This document shows, piece by piece, positions 17,292 through 27,246 of a DNA stretch of 62,246 bases. How positions within the stretch are numbered: the stretch's first letter is position 1; every line of letters starts with the position of its first letter. The DNA lies in assembly GCA_003152695.1 (NCBI GenBank), contig PMAT01000053.1, positions 1 through 62,246 on the forward strand, written 5' to 3'. This stretch comes from Acidobacteriaceae bacterium (GTDB lineage: Bacteria > Acidobacteriota > Terriglobia > Terriglobales > Acidobacteriaceae). The notes below the pieces were generated by a model. It saw only the letters and a program-made list of their open reading frames with translations, did no database searches and was not told the origin of the DNA. The position numbers and the translations under genes were made by a program.

Positions 17292-18125
17292 ATGAGCACT
17301 GATATTAAGGAAGTGGTGAAAGAGAAGTACGGCCAGGCGGCGCTCCGCGTCCACGCCGGAGGCAGCTCCTGCTGCGGCGCATCTGCGGCGACGGATGCGT
17401 GCTGCGATCCGATCACCATGAACCTGTACAACGACACGCAAGCCAGCCAGGTCCCGGAAGGCGCTCTGAAAGCCTCGCTGGGATGCGGCAATCCGACGCT
17501 GCTGGCGCAGCTCAATCCCGGCGAGACGGTGCTCGACCTGGGCTCGGGCGGCGGCATTGATGTGCTGCTTTCCGCCAAGCGCGTCGGGCCGACCGGCAAG
17601 GCTTATGGGCTCGACATGACCGACGAGATGCTGGCGCTGGCGCGGGAAAATCAACGCCAAGCCGGCGTGGAGAACGTGGAATTTCTCCGCGGCGAGATCG
17701 AGAACATTCCGCTGCCGGACAATTCCGTGGATGTGATCATCTCGAATTGCGTCATCAACCTTTCCGCCGACAAGGATCGCGTGCTGAGGGAGGCCTTCCG
17801 GGTGCTCAAGCCGGGCGGCCGCTTCGCCGTGTCTGACGTTGTGGTACATGGCGATGTGCCGGCTGAGGTGCGCCAAAACGTTCTCCTGTGGGTGGGTTGC
17901 ATTGCCGGCGCGCTGCAGGATACGGAATACATTTCGAAGCTCGGAGACGCGGGATTCGAAGCCATCGAGATCGAGCCGACGCGGGTCCACAAGGTCGAGG
18001 ATGCGCGCGTTTTCTTGCATGACCAGGGAGTTGACGTGGACGCCATCGCTCCCCAGGTGGACGGCAAGTTCATAAGCGCATTTATTCGGGCGAAGAAGCC
18101 GCAAACTGAAACCGCGAAGCCATAA
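17292..18125 (+). CDS. arsM: arsenite S-adenosylmethionine methyltransferase
   Basis: The 277-aa enzyme has the SAM-binding motif [12 protein letters not shown] (80-91) and the ArsM cysteine set: C65 in SLGCGNP, C153 in SNCVINL and C203 in VGCIAG. Two extra N-terminal pairs, C27/C28 and C37/C38, are also present. It methylates As(III) to mono- to trimethyl forms, using thiols. It starts nine bases after arsR with GGAGAA before the ATG and is followed four bases later by arsC. Confidence 0.95.
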   Translation: MSTDIKEVVKEKYGQAALRVHAGGSSCCGASAATDACCDPITMNLYNDTQASQVPEGALKASLGCGNPTLLAQLNPGETVLDLGSGGGIDVLLSAKRVGPTGKAYGLDMTDEMLALARENQRQAGVENVEFLRGEIENIPLPDNSVDVIISNCVINLSADKDRVLREAFRVLKPGGRFAVSDVVVHGDVPAEVRQNVLLWVGCIAGALQDTEYISKLGDAGFEAIEIEPTRVHKVEDARVFLHDQGVDVDAIAPQVDGKFISAFIRAKKPQTETAKP

Positions 18126-18128
18126 GGG

Positions 18129-18629
18129 ATGACGACGATGCAGGGACGTTACAACGTACTTTTTCTGTGCACAGGTAACTCGGCGCGCTCCATCATGGCC
18201 GAGGCGATCCTGAACTACAAAGGCCGGCCGAACTTTACTGCTTACAGTGCGGGCAGCCAACCAGCGGGACGAGTTCGTCCGGAAGCGGTGCGCGAGATCG
18301 AACGCGCTCACCTGCCCACGAATGGATTACGCAGCAAGAGTTGGGACGAGTTCGCTCGACCTGGCGCACCCGAGATGAACTTCGTCTTCACGGTGTGCGA
18401 CAACGCCGCGAAAGAAGTATGTCCGGTGTGGCCTGGCCAGCCGATGACTGCGCACTGGGGGATTCCCGATCCTGCAGCAGTCACCGGTTCGCCCGACGAA
18501 ATCGAGCGCGCCTTTCGCGATGCTTTCATGGCTTTGGACCGCCGCATCGGCCTGTTTCTGTGCTTGCCGCTTGCCAGCCTCGATCACCTGGCAATCAAGC
18601 GGGAGATCGACAGGATTGGCCAGCAATGA
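18129..18629 (+). CDS. arsC: arsenate reductase, low-molecular-weight phosphatase type
   Basis: The 166-aa protein carries the CTGNSARS phosphatase loop with nucleophile C14, and two further cysteines, C90 in FTVCDN and C98 in EVCPVWPG. These match the thioredoxin-coupled relay of Gram-positive-type ArsC. It reduces As(V) to As(III) for export by the adjacent acr3 or methylation by arsM. The C-terminus is somewhat longer than the classical enzyme. A second ATG lies nine bases downstream and cannot be excluded as the start. Confidence 0.93.
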   Translation: MTTMQGRYNVLFLCTGNSARSIMAEAILNYKGRPNFTAYSAGSQPAGRVRPEAVREIERAHLPTNGLRSKSWDEFARPGAPEMNFVFTVCDNAAKEVCPVWPGQPMTAHWGIPDPAAVTGSPDEIERAFRDAFMALDRRIGLFLCLPLASLDHLAIKREIDRIGQQ

Positions 18630-18695
18630 CAAACCGTCTCGGCGCCGCGGCGAAGCTCATTCACCTCAGGCTTATCTAACATTGTGGGATATACG

Positions 18696-19790
18696 ATGCA
18701 CAACAAAGTGACCGCCGACCTCGGGTTTCTCGATCGCTATCTGACGCTGTGGATCTTCGCCGCAATGGCCGTCGGTGTGCTTTCGGGATGGGCGCTTCCC
18801 GGCATTGTTCCTTTCCTGAACCGCTTTAACGTCGGCACGACCTCCATTCCGATCGCGGTCGGGCTGATCCTGATGATGTATCCGCCGCTGGCCAAGGTGC
18901 GCTACGAGGAGCTGGGCGAAGTTTTCCGCAATAAGAAGATTCTCGCTCTGTCGCTGCTGCAGAACTGGGCGATCGGCCCCGTGCTGATGTTCGTGCTGGC
19001 CATTGTCTTTCTCCGCGGCTATCCGGAATACATGGCGGGGCTGATCCTGATCGGACTGGCGCGATGCATCGCCATGGTGATCGTGTGGAACGAACTGGCC
19101 AAGGGAGATACACAATATGCGGCCGGGCTGGTGGCGTTCAATTCGGTCTTCCAGGTCTTGTTCTATTCCATCTACGCGTGGATTTTCGTGACCAAGTTGC
19201 CGGAGTGGTTTGGTCTGCGCGGTTCCGTGGTCAATGTCTCGATTCGCGACATCGCGGGCAGCGTGTTCATCTACCTCGGCATCCCGTTCCTCGCGGGGAT
19301 CGCGACTCGCTTCACGCTGGTTAGAGCCAAAGGGCGGACGTGGTATGAGAAGACCTTCATCCCGCGCATCAGCCCGATCACGTTGGTAGCGCTGCTGTTC
19401 ACGATCGTGGTGATGTTCTCGCTGAAAGGTGACTATATCCTGCGTCTCCCGCTGGACGTGGTGCGCATCGCGGTCCCCCTGCTGATCTACTTTGTGCTGA
19501 TGTTCCTGGTTTCGTTCTTCCTGGGCTACAAGCTAAAGGCTGATTACGCCAAGTCGGCGACGCTGTCCTTCACTGCGGCGAGCAATAACTTTGAGTTGGC
19601 GATTGCCGTAGCCGTTTCGGTGTTCGGCATTAACTCGGGAGAGGCGTTCGCGGCAGTGATCGGTCCCCTGGTTGAGGTGCCGGCGATGATCGGCCTGGTC
19701 AACGTGGCGCTGTACTTCCAGCGGCGGTATTATGGCGCCGCAGTGACGGGAGAACCGGTAGTCCCAATCTGCGATCCTGCTGGAAGATGA
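18696..19790 (+). CDS. acr3: arsenite efflux permease, ACR3 family
   Basis: The 364-aa protein has ten predicted membrane helices and the ACR3 signature around [19 protein letters not shown] with the essential cysteine (C124), plus [11 protein letters not shown] and a conserved [15 protein letters not shown] near the end. It exports arsenite across the inner membrane. ATG 18696 is taken as the start; an in-frame GTG at 18684 is the alternative. It is the last gene of the arsR-arsM-arsC-acr3 operon, so the set covers sensing, reduction, methylation and efflux. Confidence 0.94.
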   Translation: MHNKVTADLGFLDRYLTLWIFAAMAVGVLSGWALPGIVPFLNRFNVGTTSIPIAVGLILMMYPPLAKVRYEELGEVFRNKKILALSLLQNWAIGPVLMFVLAIVFLRGYPEYMAGLILIGLARCIAMVIVWNELAKGDTQYAAGLVAFNSVFQVLFYSIYAWIFVTKLPEWFGLRGSVVNVSIRDIAGSVFIYLGIPFLAGIATRFTLVRAKGRTWYEKTFIPRISPITLVALLFTIVVMFSLKGDYILRLPLDVVRIAVPLLIYFVLMFLVSFFLGYKLKADYAKSATLSFTAASNNFELAIAVAVSVFGINSGEAFAAVIGPLVEVPAMIGLVNVALYFQRRYYGAAVTGEPVVPICDPAGR

Positions 19791-19874
19791 AACTCATGGC
19801 TTGGCCCTGCTTTACTTTGGCCAGACTCTACGTCAGAATGATGACCAGCAAATCGGGCCTAGCGAGGAAATTCC

Positions 19875-20192
19875 GTGAAGTTTCGAGGATGGCTACTGAT
19901 ATTGTTGTTTGTGCACGTTCTGCTGCACCCCTTGGTGCATGTGATCGGCACATCAGGAGCGGCAAATGACCTCGCACGTGTAACCGCCAGCTCGACGCAA
20001 CCAGACAGCAGTCTAGCTACAGGCGATCACTGCGAGCTTTGCCGCGTTGGACATAACACAATTATCACCCCTCAACTGCTGCAAGCCGATCTATTGAATC
20101 CGCGATGGATTCGAGTCGAGCTTCAGGCCGTAAACTACGCGTCACTTCAAGCCGACTACAGACTCCCCGCTCGGGCGCCTCCCAGCCTCTAA
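19875..20192 (+). CDS. small secreted protein with an HCELC motif
   Basis: A GTG at 19875 follows GAGGAAATT. The 105-aa product has a hydrophobic signal-like segment (residues 5-24) containing HVLLHPLVHVIG, then a soluble part with DHCELCRVGHN. The His/Cys pairs could bind a metal, but this is inference. It sits between acr3 and a TonB-type receptor and could be cotranscribed with either. A competing frame at 19787-19969 has no such features. The family is not recognised with confidence. Confidence 0.55.
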   Translation: MKFRGWLLILLFVHVLLHPLVHVIGTSGAANDLARVTASSTQPDSSLATGDHCELCRVGHNTIITPQLLQADLLNPRWIRVELQAVNYASLQADYRLPARAPPSL

Positions 20193-20336
20193 TCCAAACT
20201 CACAATTCTGAAAACTGGTGATGGCGCGTCCTCGGACGCGCACATGCACATGCATTTGCCATTGCTCTTGGCGTGCTGCCCGCATTTTGTTGCGCGGGCT
20301 AAGCACGACCACGGAGCCAGCGAGATTGGAGAAGAG

Positions 20337-23129
20337 ATGATTTCGAAACAGGAGACAAGCAAAACGACTTTGCAGCACAAGGTAGTCGGTGCGATTGCAG
20401 TATTGATGTTCTGTTTAACGCTTTGCGTCATCAGTGCAAGCGCGCAGACCACGGGAAACTCATCGCTGAGCGGTGTTGTTGCCGATCCGTCCGGCGCAGT
20501 AGTGCCGGGCGCGACCATCGAGATTCATAACCCGGTTAGCCAATTCAGCCGGTCCACCACCACCGACAGTGCGGGGCGATTCAGCTTCCCCAACGTCCCC
20601 TTCAATCCTTACCACCTCAGTGTCAAAGTGGCCGGGTTCGCGGCTTACTCGCAAGACGTTGATGTGCGTTCTGCGGTGCCGCTTGCCCTCAAAATCACTC
20701 TGCAAATAGCTGGCTCTGCGGAAAGCGTCACCGTGCAGGGCGAGGCCGGCGATCTTTTGGAAAACGATCCGACGTTTCATACCGACGTGGACCGCAGTCT
20801 GTTCGAGAAGCTTCCGCTGGAGAGCACGTCCTCGGAGCTAAGTTCGCTGGTCACTCTGGCTTCACCGGGAGTCGCCGCCGACTCCAACGGGCTCTTTCAC
20901 GGGATGGGCGATCACGCCGAGAACTCGTTTTCTCTGGATGGCCAGCCCATCACCGATCAGCAAAGCAAGGTATTTTCCAATCAGATTCCGCTCGACGCCG
21001 TGCAGTCGATGACGGTCATCCCCGGTGCTCCACCCGCTGAGTTCGGCGACAAAACGAGTCTGATCATTGACGTGACCACGCGTTCGGGCCTGGGTTCGAC
21101 GACACCGCACAGCGACGTGACCGCCAGCTACGGTAGCTTCGGCAGCTCGAATGTGGATCTCAACTTCTCCTACGGCGGCAAGAACTGGGGAAATTTCATC
21201 GCGGTAAACGGGCTCAACAGCGGCCGCTTCCTCGATCCGCCGGAGTTCGTGGTCATGCATGACAAGGGTAATGAGGAGAACCTATTCGACCGCTTCGATT
21301 ACGTGGTTTCTCCAAAAGACACGGTGCACTTCAATTTCCAGTTCACGCGCTCCTGGTTTCAGACGCCGAATTCCTACGACAACCTGAACCTTGGCGTCGT
21401 CGGGCCGGATGGGCTTCCCGTCGGCCCGACCGACCAGCGCTCCAAAATCCTCACCTTCAACATCGCGCCCACGTGGACACACACATTAAGTCCGAATGCC
21501 GTCTTGAACGTGACGGGCTACGTACGGCGCGACGCCTACAACTACTATCCCAGCAATGACCCTTTCGCGGACCTTGGGCCGGCGAACCTCCAGAGGGAAA
21601 CCGTCGCCCAGCAGCGCTCGCTTACCAATGCCGGCGCGCTCGCGAATATTACCTATACCAAAGGCATTCACAACGTGAAAGCCGGAGTGACGTATGAGCA
21701 GACCTTCCTGAACGAGAATGACCAGCTCGGGATTGTCGATCCCACGCTCAATGCACCTTGCTTAAATGGAAACGCCGTCCCGGTCAATGGTTTTACCGAT
21801 CCTTCGCAGTGCGCAGCAGCTGGATACCAGCCCAACATCGCTTCCAACCCAAACGCGCCCAACTCCTCCCTCTATCCCTTGTTCAACAATGTTCTGCTGC
21901 CTTATGACCTGACACGCGGAGGGACCCTCTTCCCGTTTCTTGGCCACACCGACGTTAAGGAGCTCGCAATGTACGTGCAGGACAACATCAACGTACACAA
22001 TTGGAGCTTCAATCTGGGAATTCGCGGGGACTTGTACAACGGCCTTTCCGTTGCCAGCCAAGCGGAGCCGCGTCTGGGTATTGCCTACAATGTCCAGAAG
22101 ACGAATACGATTCTCCGCATCTCTTATGCGCGCACATTGGAAACTCCTTTCAATGAGAACCTGGTGCTCTCCAGCGCGGGATGCGGCTCGCCCGTCCTGA
22201 ATCCTCTTCTCGCCTGCTCATCAAGTACGTCGACGCCCTTGGCACCCGGCTTTCGCAATGAATTCCACGCCGGCCTGCAACAAGCCGTCGGAAAGTTTCT
22301 GGTGATTGACGGCGAATACATCTGGAAGTACACGCACAGCGCCTACGACTTCAGTGTGCTCGGTAATACGCCGATCACATTTCCGATTGAATGGCATAAC
22401 TCGAAGATTCCCGGTTGGGCGTTGCGCGCCAGTGTGCCGGTGTACCATGGTTTCAGCGCACTGGTGGTGATGTCCAGCGTCGCAGCCCGGTTCTTCACTC
22501 CGCAGATCTCGGGAGCCGGAGCCACTCCCTCGGCACCTACGGGGGTTTTCCGCATTGACCACGACGAAGCCTATAACATGACCACACACCTGCAGTACCA
22601 GACACCCTGGAAGCGTGGGCCGTGGGTTGGCTTCAATTGGCGCTATGACAGCGGACTGGTTGCCGGAGCTGTGCCATGTTACGGAATCGGCCCAGAGAAC
22701 GACTGTCCGCAATCGACCACGCTTAACGGGCTACCTGCCATTACCATGACAGATCCGGCGGGAATCCCTCTAACTGCCGACCAGGAATTTCAGGCCGGAT
22801 TCACTTGTAATGGCGTGCACGCAACCCCGACCAATCCCCTGCCGTTTACCTGTCTAGCATCGCAGTTTGGCTCTACGCTCACACAAGTACCGGCACCGGG
22901 GATCGAAAATGACGACCACAATCCTCCGCGCATCGCATCACGAAACCTGTTTGACCTAGCACTTGGTGTTGACAACCTCTTCAAGACCGACAAGTACAAG
23001 TGGAGTCTGCAGTTGACGGCGATCAACTTAACCAACAAGTACGCGCTGTACAATTTTTTGTCGACGTTTAGCGGCACGCACTACGTGACCCCGCGCGCGT
23101 TGACAGCACAGATCGGGTTCCACTTCTAG
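20337..23129 (+). CDS. TonB-dependent receptor-like protein with carboxypeptidase regulatory domain
   Basis: The 930-aa protein has a signal peptide ending near ASA-Q (about residue 37). A carboxypeptidase-regulatory-like domain follows (SLSGVVADPSGAVVPGA), then a plug with TDVDRSLFEKLPL, and a long beta-barrel that ends in aromatic FHF. This architecture is typical of acidobacterial outer-membrane receptors of the Oar/CarbopepD_reg class. ATG 20337 is preceded by GGAGAAGAG, which decides it over the longer frame at 20244. Substrate unknown; closeness to the arsenic operon is only suggestive. Confidence 0.88.
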   Translation: MISKQETSKTTLQHKVVGAIAVLMFCLTLCVISASAQTTGNSSLSGVVADPSGAVVPGATIEIHNPVSQFSRSTTTDSAGRFSFPNVPFNPYHLSVKVAGFAAYSQDVDVRSAVPLALKITLQIAGSAESVTVQGEAGDLLENDPTFHTDVDRSLFEKLPLESTSSELSSLVTLASPGVAADSNGLFHGMGDHAENSFSLDGQPITDQQSKVFSNQIPLDAVQSMTVIPGAPPAEFGDKTSLIIDVTTRSGLGSTTPHSDVTASYGSFGSSNVDLNFSYGGKNWGNFIAVNGLNSGRFLDPPEFVVMHDKGNEENLFDRFDYVVSPKDTVHFNFQFTRSWFQTPNSYDNLNLGVVGPDGLPVGPTDQRSKILTFNIAPTWTHTLSPNAVLNVTGYVRRDAYNYYPSNDPFADLGPANLQRETVAQQRSLTNAGALANITYTKGIHNVKAGVTYEQTFLNENDQLGIVDPTLNAPCLNGNAVPVNGFTDPSQCAAAGYQPNIASNPNAPNSSLYPLFNNVLLPYDLTRGGTLFPFLGHTDVKELAMYVQDNINVHNWSFNLGIRGDLYNGLSVASQAEPRLGIAYNVQKTNTILRISYARTLETPFNENLVLSSAGCGSPVLNPLLACSSSTSTPLAPGFRNEFHAGLQQAVGKFLVIDGEYIWKYTHSAYDFSVLGNTPITFPIEWHNSKIPGWALRASVPVYHGFSALVVMSSVAARFFTPQISGAGATPSAPTGVFRIDHDEAYNMTTHLQYQTPWKRGPWVGFNWRYDSGLVAGAVPCYGIGPENDCPQSTTLNGLPAITMTDPAGIPLTADQEFQAGFTCNGVHATPTNPLPFTCLASQFGSTLTQVPAPGIENDDHNPPRIASRNLFDLALGVDNLFKTDKYKWSLQLTAINLTNKYALYNFLSTFSGTHYVTPRALTAQIGFHF

Positions 23130-23197
23130 CGGTAATTAGTGTTGGCGGATGCGGAGAGGCATTCCGGGCTTGGTCGCAGGGGTTGTTTCGCGGGCTT

Positions 23198-23566
23198 TTA
23201 CGTGCTGCTGTGCTCCAGAATGCCCTTCTCCATCTTCTCCTGGCACGCGATGCAGAACCGCGTCCAGGGGACGGCTTCCAGCCGCTTGGGGTTGATCTCT
23301 GCGCCGCAAGAGATGCACTGGCCGAAGCTACCCTCCCGGATTCGGTCGAGGGCGCTATCCACCATTTGCAGGAGCTGCCGTTCGTTGTTGCTCTGATGGA
23401 ACAGGAATTCCTTGTTGTACGAGTTTGCCGCCCGGTCGGCGATGTCCTGTGCCGACTCCACATCGGCTTCGCGCCCGTCCTGAGCGGTGCGAGTCATGGT
23501 CTGGCGCAACTCTCGCTGGCGTTCCTCCAGCCGCTTTTTGAAAACTTCCAGCTTCTTCTTGTCCAT
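23198..23566 (-). CDS. DksA/TraR family C4 zinc-finger protein
   Basis: The 122-aa protein has an N-terminal coiled coil (about 1-75) with an acidic DxxxA-like tip region near DIADRAA, and a C4 zinc finger: C84 and C87 in GQCISCG, C105 and C108 in RFCIACQ. DksA-type proteins enter the RNA polymerase secondary channel and modulate transcription with ppGpp. ATG 23566 (MDKKKLEVF) was preferred to a longer frame. It converges on the TonB receptor gene and stands alone. Confidence 0.88.
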   Translation of the reverse strand: MDKKKLEVFKKRLEERQRELRQTMTRTAQDGREADVESAQDIADRAANSYNKEFLFHQSNNERQLLQMVDSALDRIREGSFGQCISCGAEINPKRLEAVPWTRFCIACQEKMEKGILEHSST

Positions 23567-23899
23567 AGGTCCGTAGCCTGCCGATCCCTCGCGCCGACAA
23601 CCCCGTAGGGCGAAAAACGGATGCGTGAAACCGGAATGATATGCGTGGGAGGTACCCATCGTCAACTGCCAGCCTCTTTCGTTCGGTTCCCAGAGCCCCG
23701 ATTTGCAGAGGCTGGATGCCTACCCACCAGTCTGTGATCGGCTTTCACTGCGCTATAAGAAGCGTCCCCCGGCCAGAGATTTCTTGGCCACAGCTTCCCC
23801 AGGGCCCGCGGCGGCGACTGCGGGGGTTGCGGCGTCCAAGGCAAAGGCGGCCCGCTGGCCGCCTGATTGACTAACTACTGTTGTGCCTGCTCTACGCTA
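23567..23899. other. intergenic region
   Basis: A 333-bp gap between two minus-strand genes. It contains the predicted terminator at 23846-23863 and the upstream region of the DksA-type gene. Nothing else was recognised. Confidence 0.5.
23846..23863 (-). terminator. hairpin terminator after the GvpL/F gene
   Basis: A perfect 7-bp GC stem (GGCGGCC/GGCCGCC) with a four-base loop is followed on the minus strand by TTTGCC. It lies 37 bases past the GvpL/F stop. The U-tract is short, so it may be weak. Confidence 0.5.
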
Positions 23900-24640
23900 T
23901 CAATTTCCGCCAGAGACCGTGCGCAGCTTCCCCGGCATGAAGTGATAGGGTGGCCAAGGTCCCGAGATGGTGATGTGGCAATCCTTGAAATGCCGGGTCG
24001 CAGCGCTGTAGCGGTTCTGATATTTCAGGACGGAGGTGGAATCGATGAGATGGGCAAAGTCGATCAGCATGCCGCCGGAGTCGGTGCGTTTGCAGATCAC
24101 GTCCTCTTCCAACGGTAAGAACAGCTTGTGCACTTGCATGGAGAGTGCCCGAGCTTTGGTCTGCCGCTCCCGGTCGCGTGTGGCCTGCTCCCGCAATTTG
24201 CGGAGGTACTCGCCTCCTACGCCATTGGGAAGCTCGGCAATAGCTTCCTGCAGCGTCCCATCCTTGAGCAGAAGCTTGAAATGCATCTCCGCTTTTCCCC
24301 GCAGGCGGGCCACCGTCTCCAGAAATGTTTTGCGATTCGCCCGGACCGCGCGGCGCAGGGCTTCATCGGAGTCGAAAATGGTGCCAAAGCGAAAGGGCAG
24401 GACGGTCAGGGTACGGAAACACTCACTAACCACATGAGCATGGTCCAGAATGGCTTGTTGATTGAGGGGTTGGGCAGCGGAATGCTCGCTAACGATGACG
24501 GCGAACTCTCCGCTGGGACAGGCGAATACCGGAGCGTCGTTCACGCCGCGGAGATTTTCAATCGCCACCGGACGCCGGGCCCGGACGCTACCTGGAAGCA
24601 GGCCCTGCTGCTCGGTAATGCAGTACGCGTACCACGCCAT
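23900..24640 (-). CDS. GvpL/GvpF family gas vesicle protein
   Basis: The 246-aa protein opens MAWYAYCITE, as GvpL/F proteins do, contains TVLPFRFGTIF (about 84-94), a long middle helix (RANRKTFLETVARLRGKAE) and a C-terminal second domain ending in GPWPPYHFM, another family hallmark. GvpF and GvpL are accessory proteins of gas vesicle assembly. AGGAGA precedes ATG 24640, ruling out the longer frame. No gvpA or other gas-vesicle gene is visible in the window, so it may be an orphan with another role. Confidence 0.88.
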   Translation of the reverse strand: MAWYAYCITEQQGLLPGSVRARRPVAIENLRGVNDAPVFACPSGEFAVIVSEHSAAQPLNQQAILDHAHVVSECFRTLTVLPFRFGTIFDSDEALRRAVRANRKTFLETVARLRGKAEMHFKLLLKDGTLQEAIAELPNGVGGEYLRKLREQATRDRERQTKARALSMQVHKLFLPLEEDVICKRTDSGGMLIDFAHLIDSTSVLKYQNRYSAATRHFKDCHITISGPWPPYHFMPGKLRTVSGGN

Positions 24641-24945
24641 CTCAGTCTCTCCTGGGAAGTACTCGCACACGGTTTCACAACCGCTGTGTGTGAGGGAATG
24701 CTGACTTGCGAACGTGGGACTAAAGGATTTGACTTCTGAAAATCGGAGATAGCCTGGAACCACCTCCAACCTTTCCATCCTAAGCCTTTTACCCCGGAAA
24801 CCGCAACCAGCATCTTGCCTGCGGATGCATTTTTCTGCCATTAAACCCGAAAAAGGAACATCTCAGGCTTTTCCCAAGAGCCGCCGCCCGTGGCCATCTC
24901 CAGACCTCGCGGGAAATCTTCTGTGTAGGGCGCCAGGCTTCTCAC
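24641..24945. other. intergenic region
   Basis: A 305-bp gap between two minus-strand genes. The larger frames here extend the GvpL/F frame upstream or are shadows. No promoter or hairpin stood out. Confidence 0.4.
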
Positions 24946-26127
24946 CTACTGGCAAACGGCACGCTCACGCGTCCACTTAGCGGTGTTTTCGAGGATAGAC
25001 GTCCAGGTCGCACGGACCGCTTGGTCTGGGGTAGCAGGAACAAACACCATAATGTAGAGCACTTCCTTCTTAGGAAATGGACGCAAAGAGTACCCAGAGT
25101 AGTCCTCGGCCTCGCTCACGGTCTTGTCAATCATGGCATCAAGCGCACTCGCGAAAACGCGTCGCCTTTGGGGCGGGCCCAGGCAAGTCGGGTGCAGGCT
25201 CTCTTGAAGGAGCGCAAACCGAATAACCGGACTAAGGGCGGCATGCGCTCTTTGGTGCACCTCCCCATCTGACTGGGCAAATAAGTTAGAGCGGTTTGTC
25301 GGCTGGCTCTGGAGGACCTTGGAAATCGGTAAGCTTATATCCTCTGGCTTTCTGGGGTCGAGCTGCCACACCCAGACACTGTCGTCCTGGAGGCTATAAT
25401 TCGGGGTCAGGAACTCTGGCACTCGTTCTGCCGCGGAGTCCTGCGTAGATTGTGGCTGCGACGTACCAATGCCGACAAAGCGGTCGTCTATTCCGTACCA
25501 GCCGTTAAGCTGTTTCGTCAATTCCTGATTTTGAAAGACAACCAACCCTGCGCGCACATCACGTGCAAGCTGCGCAAACGTATCCGGTACGCCGGATTCG
25601 GCCAAGTGTGGTGGAGGAGTTAAACCAGCGGCTATACATTGCCCGACGGGATCGTTGTCTTCGCCAGACAACTCAGCCCCGCGCTGTTGACAGTCCCTGA
25701 CGACGTGCGAGAGATCTCGCCCCCACGCCTGCCACGCATCTTTCGGACGAAGCAATACCACAATCAGGGCAATGGTCGCTCCCAATGCAACTATCCACAC
25801 CACCACGGTGGGCACTCGGTTCAAATAGCCAAGTGCACGGACCAACGTCTTTTGACGATACATGACGCCGACGGCCACGACGAGGAGCAAAGCTACGGCA
25901 GCAACCGAATAATAAGCCGCGACTCGCGCCGGCACGCCGCGCAGCTCACATATCACCTGAGTGATCGCGATAAAGCCGCCGACAATTTCTACAAACGGTA
26001 ATAGTTCGCGCAGTGGAGGGCCGTGCCCGTTACCGGAGGACCGGCGGACACGGGATTGCGCAGGGGTCGCTTTGCGTTTGTGCTCAGCGCCATGCGGGAC
26101 CTCTGGCCCCAGTGACGGAGTGGCCAT
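24946..26127 (-). CDS. membrane protein of unknown function, 393 aa
   Basis: The N-terminal 40 residues are polar and basic. Three hydrophobic helices follow at about 43-62, 68-89 and 103-125, then a soluble C-terminal domain of about 265 residues. Short motifs such as GWYGIDDRFVGIG and SVWVWQLDP are visible, but I do not recognise the family. The gene stands alone, with a candidate promoter at 26205-26233. Base usage is not obviously different from its neighbours. Confidence 0.65.
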   Translation of the reverse strand: MATPSLGPEVPHGAEHKRKATPAQSRVRRSSGNGHGPPLRELLPFVEIVGGFIAITQVICELRGVPARVAAYYSVAAVALLLVVAVGVMYRQKTLVRALGYLNRVPTVVVWIVALGATIALIVVLLRPKDAWQAWGRDLSHVVRDCQQRGAELSGEDNDPVGQCIAAGLTPPPHLAESGVPDTFAQLARDVRAGLVVFQNQELTKQLNGWYGIDDRFVGIGTSQPQSTQDSAAERVPEFLTPNYSLQDDSVWVWQLDPRKPEDISLPISKVLQSQPTNRSNLFAQSDGEVHQRAHAALSPVIRFALLQESLHPTCLGPPQRRRVFASALDAMIDKTVSEAEDYSGYSLRPFPKKEVLYIMVFVPATPDQAVRATWTSILENTAKWTRERAVCQ

Positions 26128-26544
26128 AAAACCTTCTGGGCTGAAGTTCTTCTTCCACGGTGCTCACGTTGCAGTGGCGAAAGCTGCACGGAGAGGTTGC
26201 CGAAAAGGTATGCAACAAAAACCTGATTGTCAAGAAAAAAACTGAAGGACGAGTGTTAAGGCCGGCTTGACGGCCATAAGCGCAGCAGCGTGTTGAGGCC
26301 GTCGGACCAACGTCCGAACCCAGCGGCGAGCAGCAGTAGGGCGGAGATGATCGCTGGCGGCTTGCTCAGCGAACTTTGGTCTGGGTTCGTAGCGGCGATC
26401 TCCTGCGTTCGTGCTCGATGCCCTGCGTTGTTCTGAGCCTATCGTCCAGAGCTCGCCGTGCAGGCGCCCGTGGCCTTGCTCGATGGATTTATTGCATTTT
26501 CATGTGTGTATTCGTCCTCAATCGGTGTATAGTTTGTTCCCACT
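26128..26544. other. intergenic region with a possible gene remnant
   Basis: This 417-bp gap holds the minus-strand promoter candidate at 26205-26233. A minus-strand frame ending at about 26264 encodes a hydrophobic helix followed by GFGRWSDGLNTLLRL, but it has no start codon before an upstream stop, so it is at most a remnant. A short GC palindrome lies near 26254-26270. Confidence 0.4.
26205..26233 (-). promoter_or_regulatory. candidate sigma-70 promoter for the 393-aa membrane protein
   Basis: On the minus strand a perfect TTGACA (26233-26228) is followed after 17 bases by TACCTT (26210-26205), about 78 bases ahead of the ATG at 26127. The -10 box is weak. Confidence 0.4.
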
Positions 26545-27051
26545 ATGCCACTCATCTATTGCCGAGCATGCGGGAAAGAAGTTTCAGATCAAGCCTTGTC
26601 TTGTCCGCACTGCGGTCAGCCGATTGCCGCCGCCGGACCGCCTCTGGTAGCGCAGCCGCCACGAACCTTTGTCAAGGTAGCCAAGGGCATCGCATGGCTG
26701 GTTGTCTTGGGGATTGTTATTCTCATCGTCGTCAGTATCCTGACAAAGAAAGCCTCTCCGCCACCACCGACCGCGGTTTTCGCAGTGACGGACAACCTCT
26801 CTGATGAAGCATGTACCCAGCTGGGGGACTACTGCATCAGGGTCCACTGTACCTATCAAAATAACGGCGACGGCCCGGGAGAAAAGAGGGTCGGTGCTCA
26901 GCTTCTGGATGAAAACAAGGTCGTGGCAGAACGGCAATCTTCTCTCACCTTACTTCCCGGAAAAAGCCAGCGCCTTAACTTCGATTTCCCCGAGGCCGAA
27001 CTGGGCGATCAGCATCACTACACATACAAGTGCACGATCAGTGAAGATTAA
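26545..27051 (+). CDS. zinc-ribbon membrane protein
   Basis: The 168-aa protein starts with a zinc ribbon (C6, C9, C20, C23: YCRACG then SCPHCGQP), a Pro-rich linker, one membrane helix at about 48-66 and an outer domain of about 95 residues with four cysteines and an immunoglobulin-like strand pattern (VHCTYQNNGDG, LLPGKSQRLNFDF). Such proteins probably sense or bind something outside, with a cytoplasmic zinc ribbon. No named family is certain. TATAGT lies 11 bases upstream of the ATG, giving a very short leader if used. Confidence 0.65.
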   Translation: MPLIYCRACGKEVSDQALSCPHCGQPIAAAGPPLVAQPPRTFVKVAKGIAWLVVLGIVILIVVSILTKKASPPPPTAVFAVTDNLSDEACTQLGDYCIRVHCTYQNNGDGPGEKRVGAQLLDENKVVAERQSSLTLLPGKSQRLNFDFPEAELGDQHHYTYKCTISED

Positions 27052-27143
27052 TAGTCCCACCACCCGCAGTGGCCGAAATTGAACCGGAGTGGCCAGCCAG
27101 AGATCGTAAGCTGAAAATGCTTGGTGGGCCGCGCCCAGAGTTT

Positions 27144-27186
27144 CCTCTGCCCAGGTTAGCGTCCAGAAGAGGGACGCGAACCTGGG
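27144..27186. repeat. REP-like palindrome, copy 2 (best preserved)
   Basis: CCCAGGTTAGCGTCC pairs with GGGACGCGAACCTGGG around a short AGAAGA loop, nearly perfect over 15 bp. It lies between the zinc-ribbon and avidin genes. It matches copies at 678-721 and 28797-28835. Confidence 0.65.
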
Positions 27187-27246
27187 TACTAGGCCACCCA
27201 CCCAGGTACCGTCTGTCGGCGCCCTGTTCTGATACAATCTCGTGCC

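Noticed and set aside
26264-26440. minus-strand frame with a hydrophobic helix and GFGRWSDGLNTLLRL
   Set aside because: No start codon occurs between the upstream stop and the helix, so it cannot be called a gene; noted only as a possible remnant.
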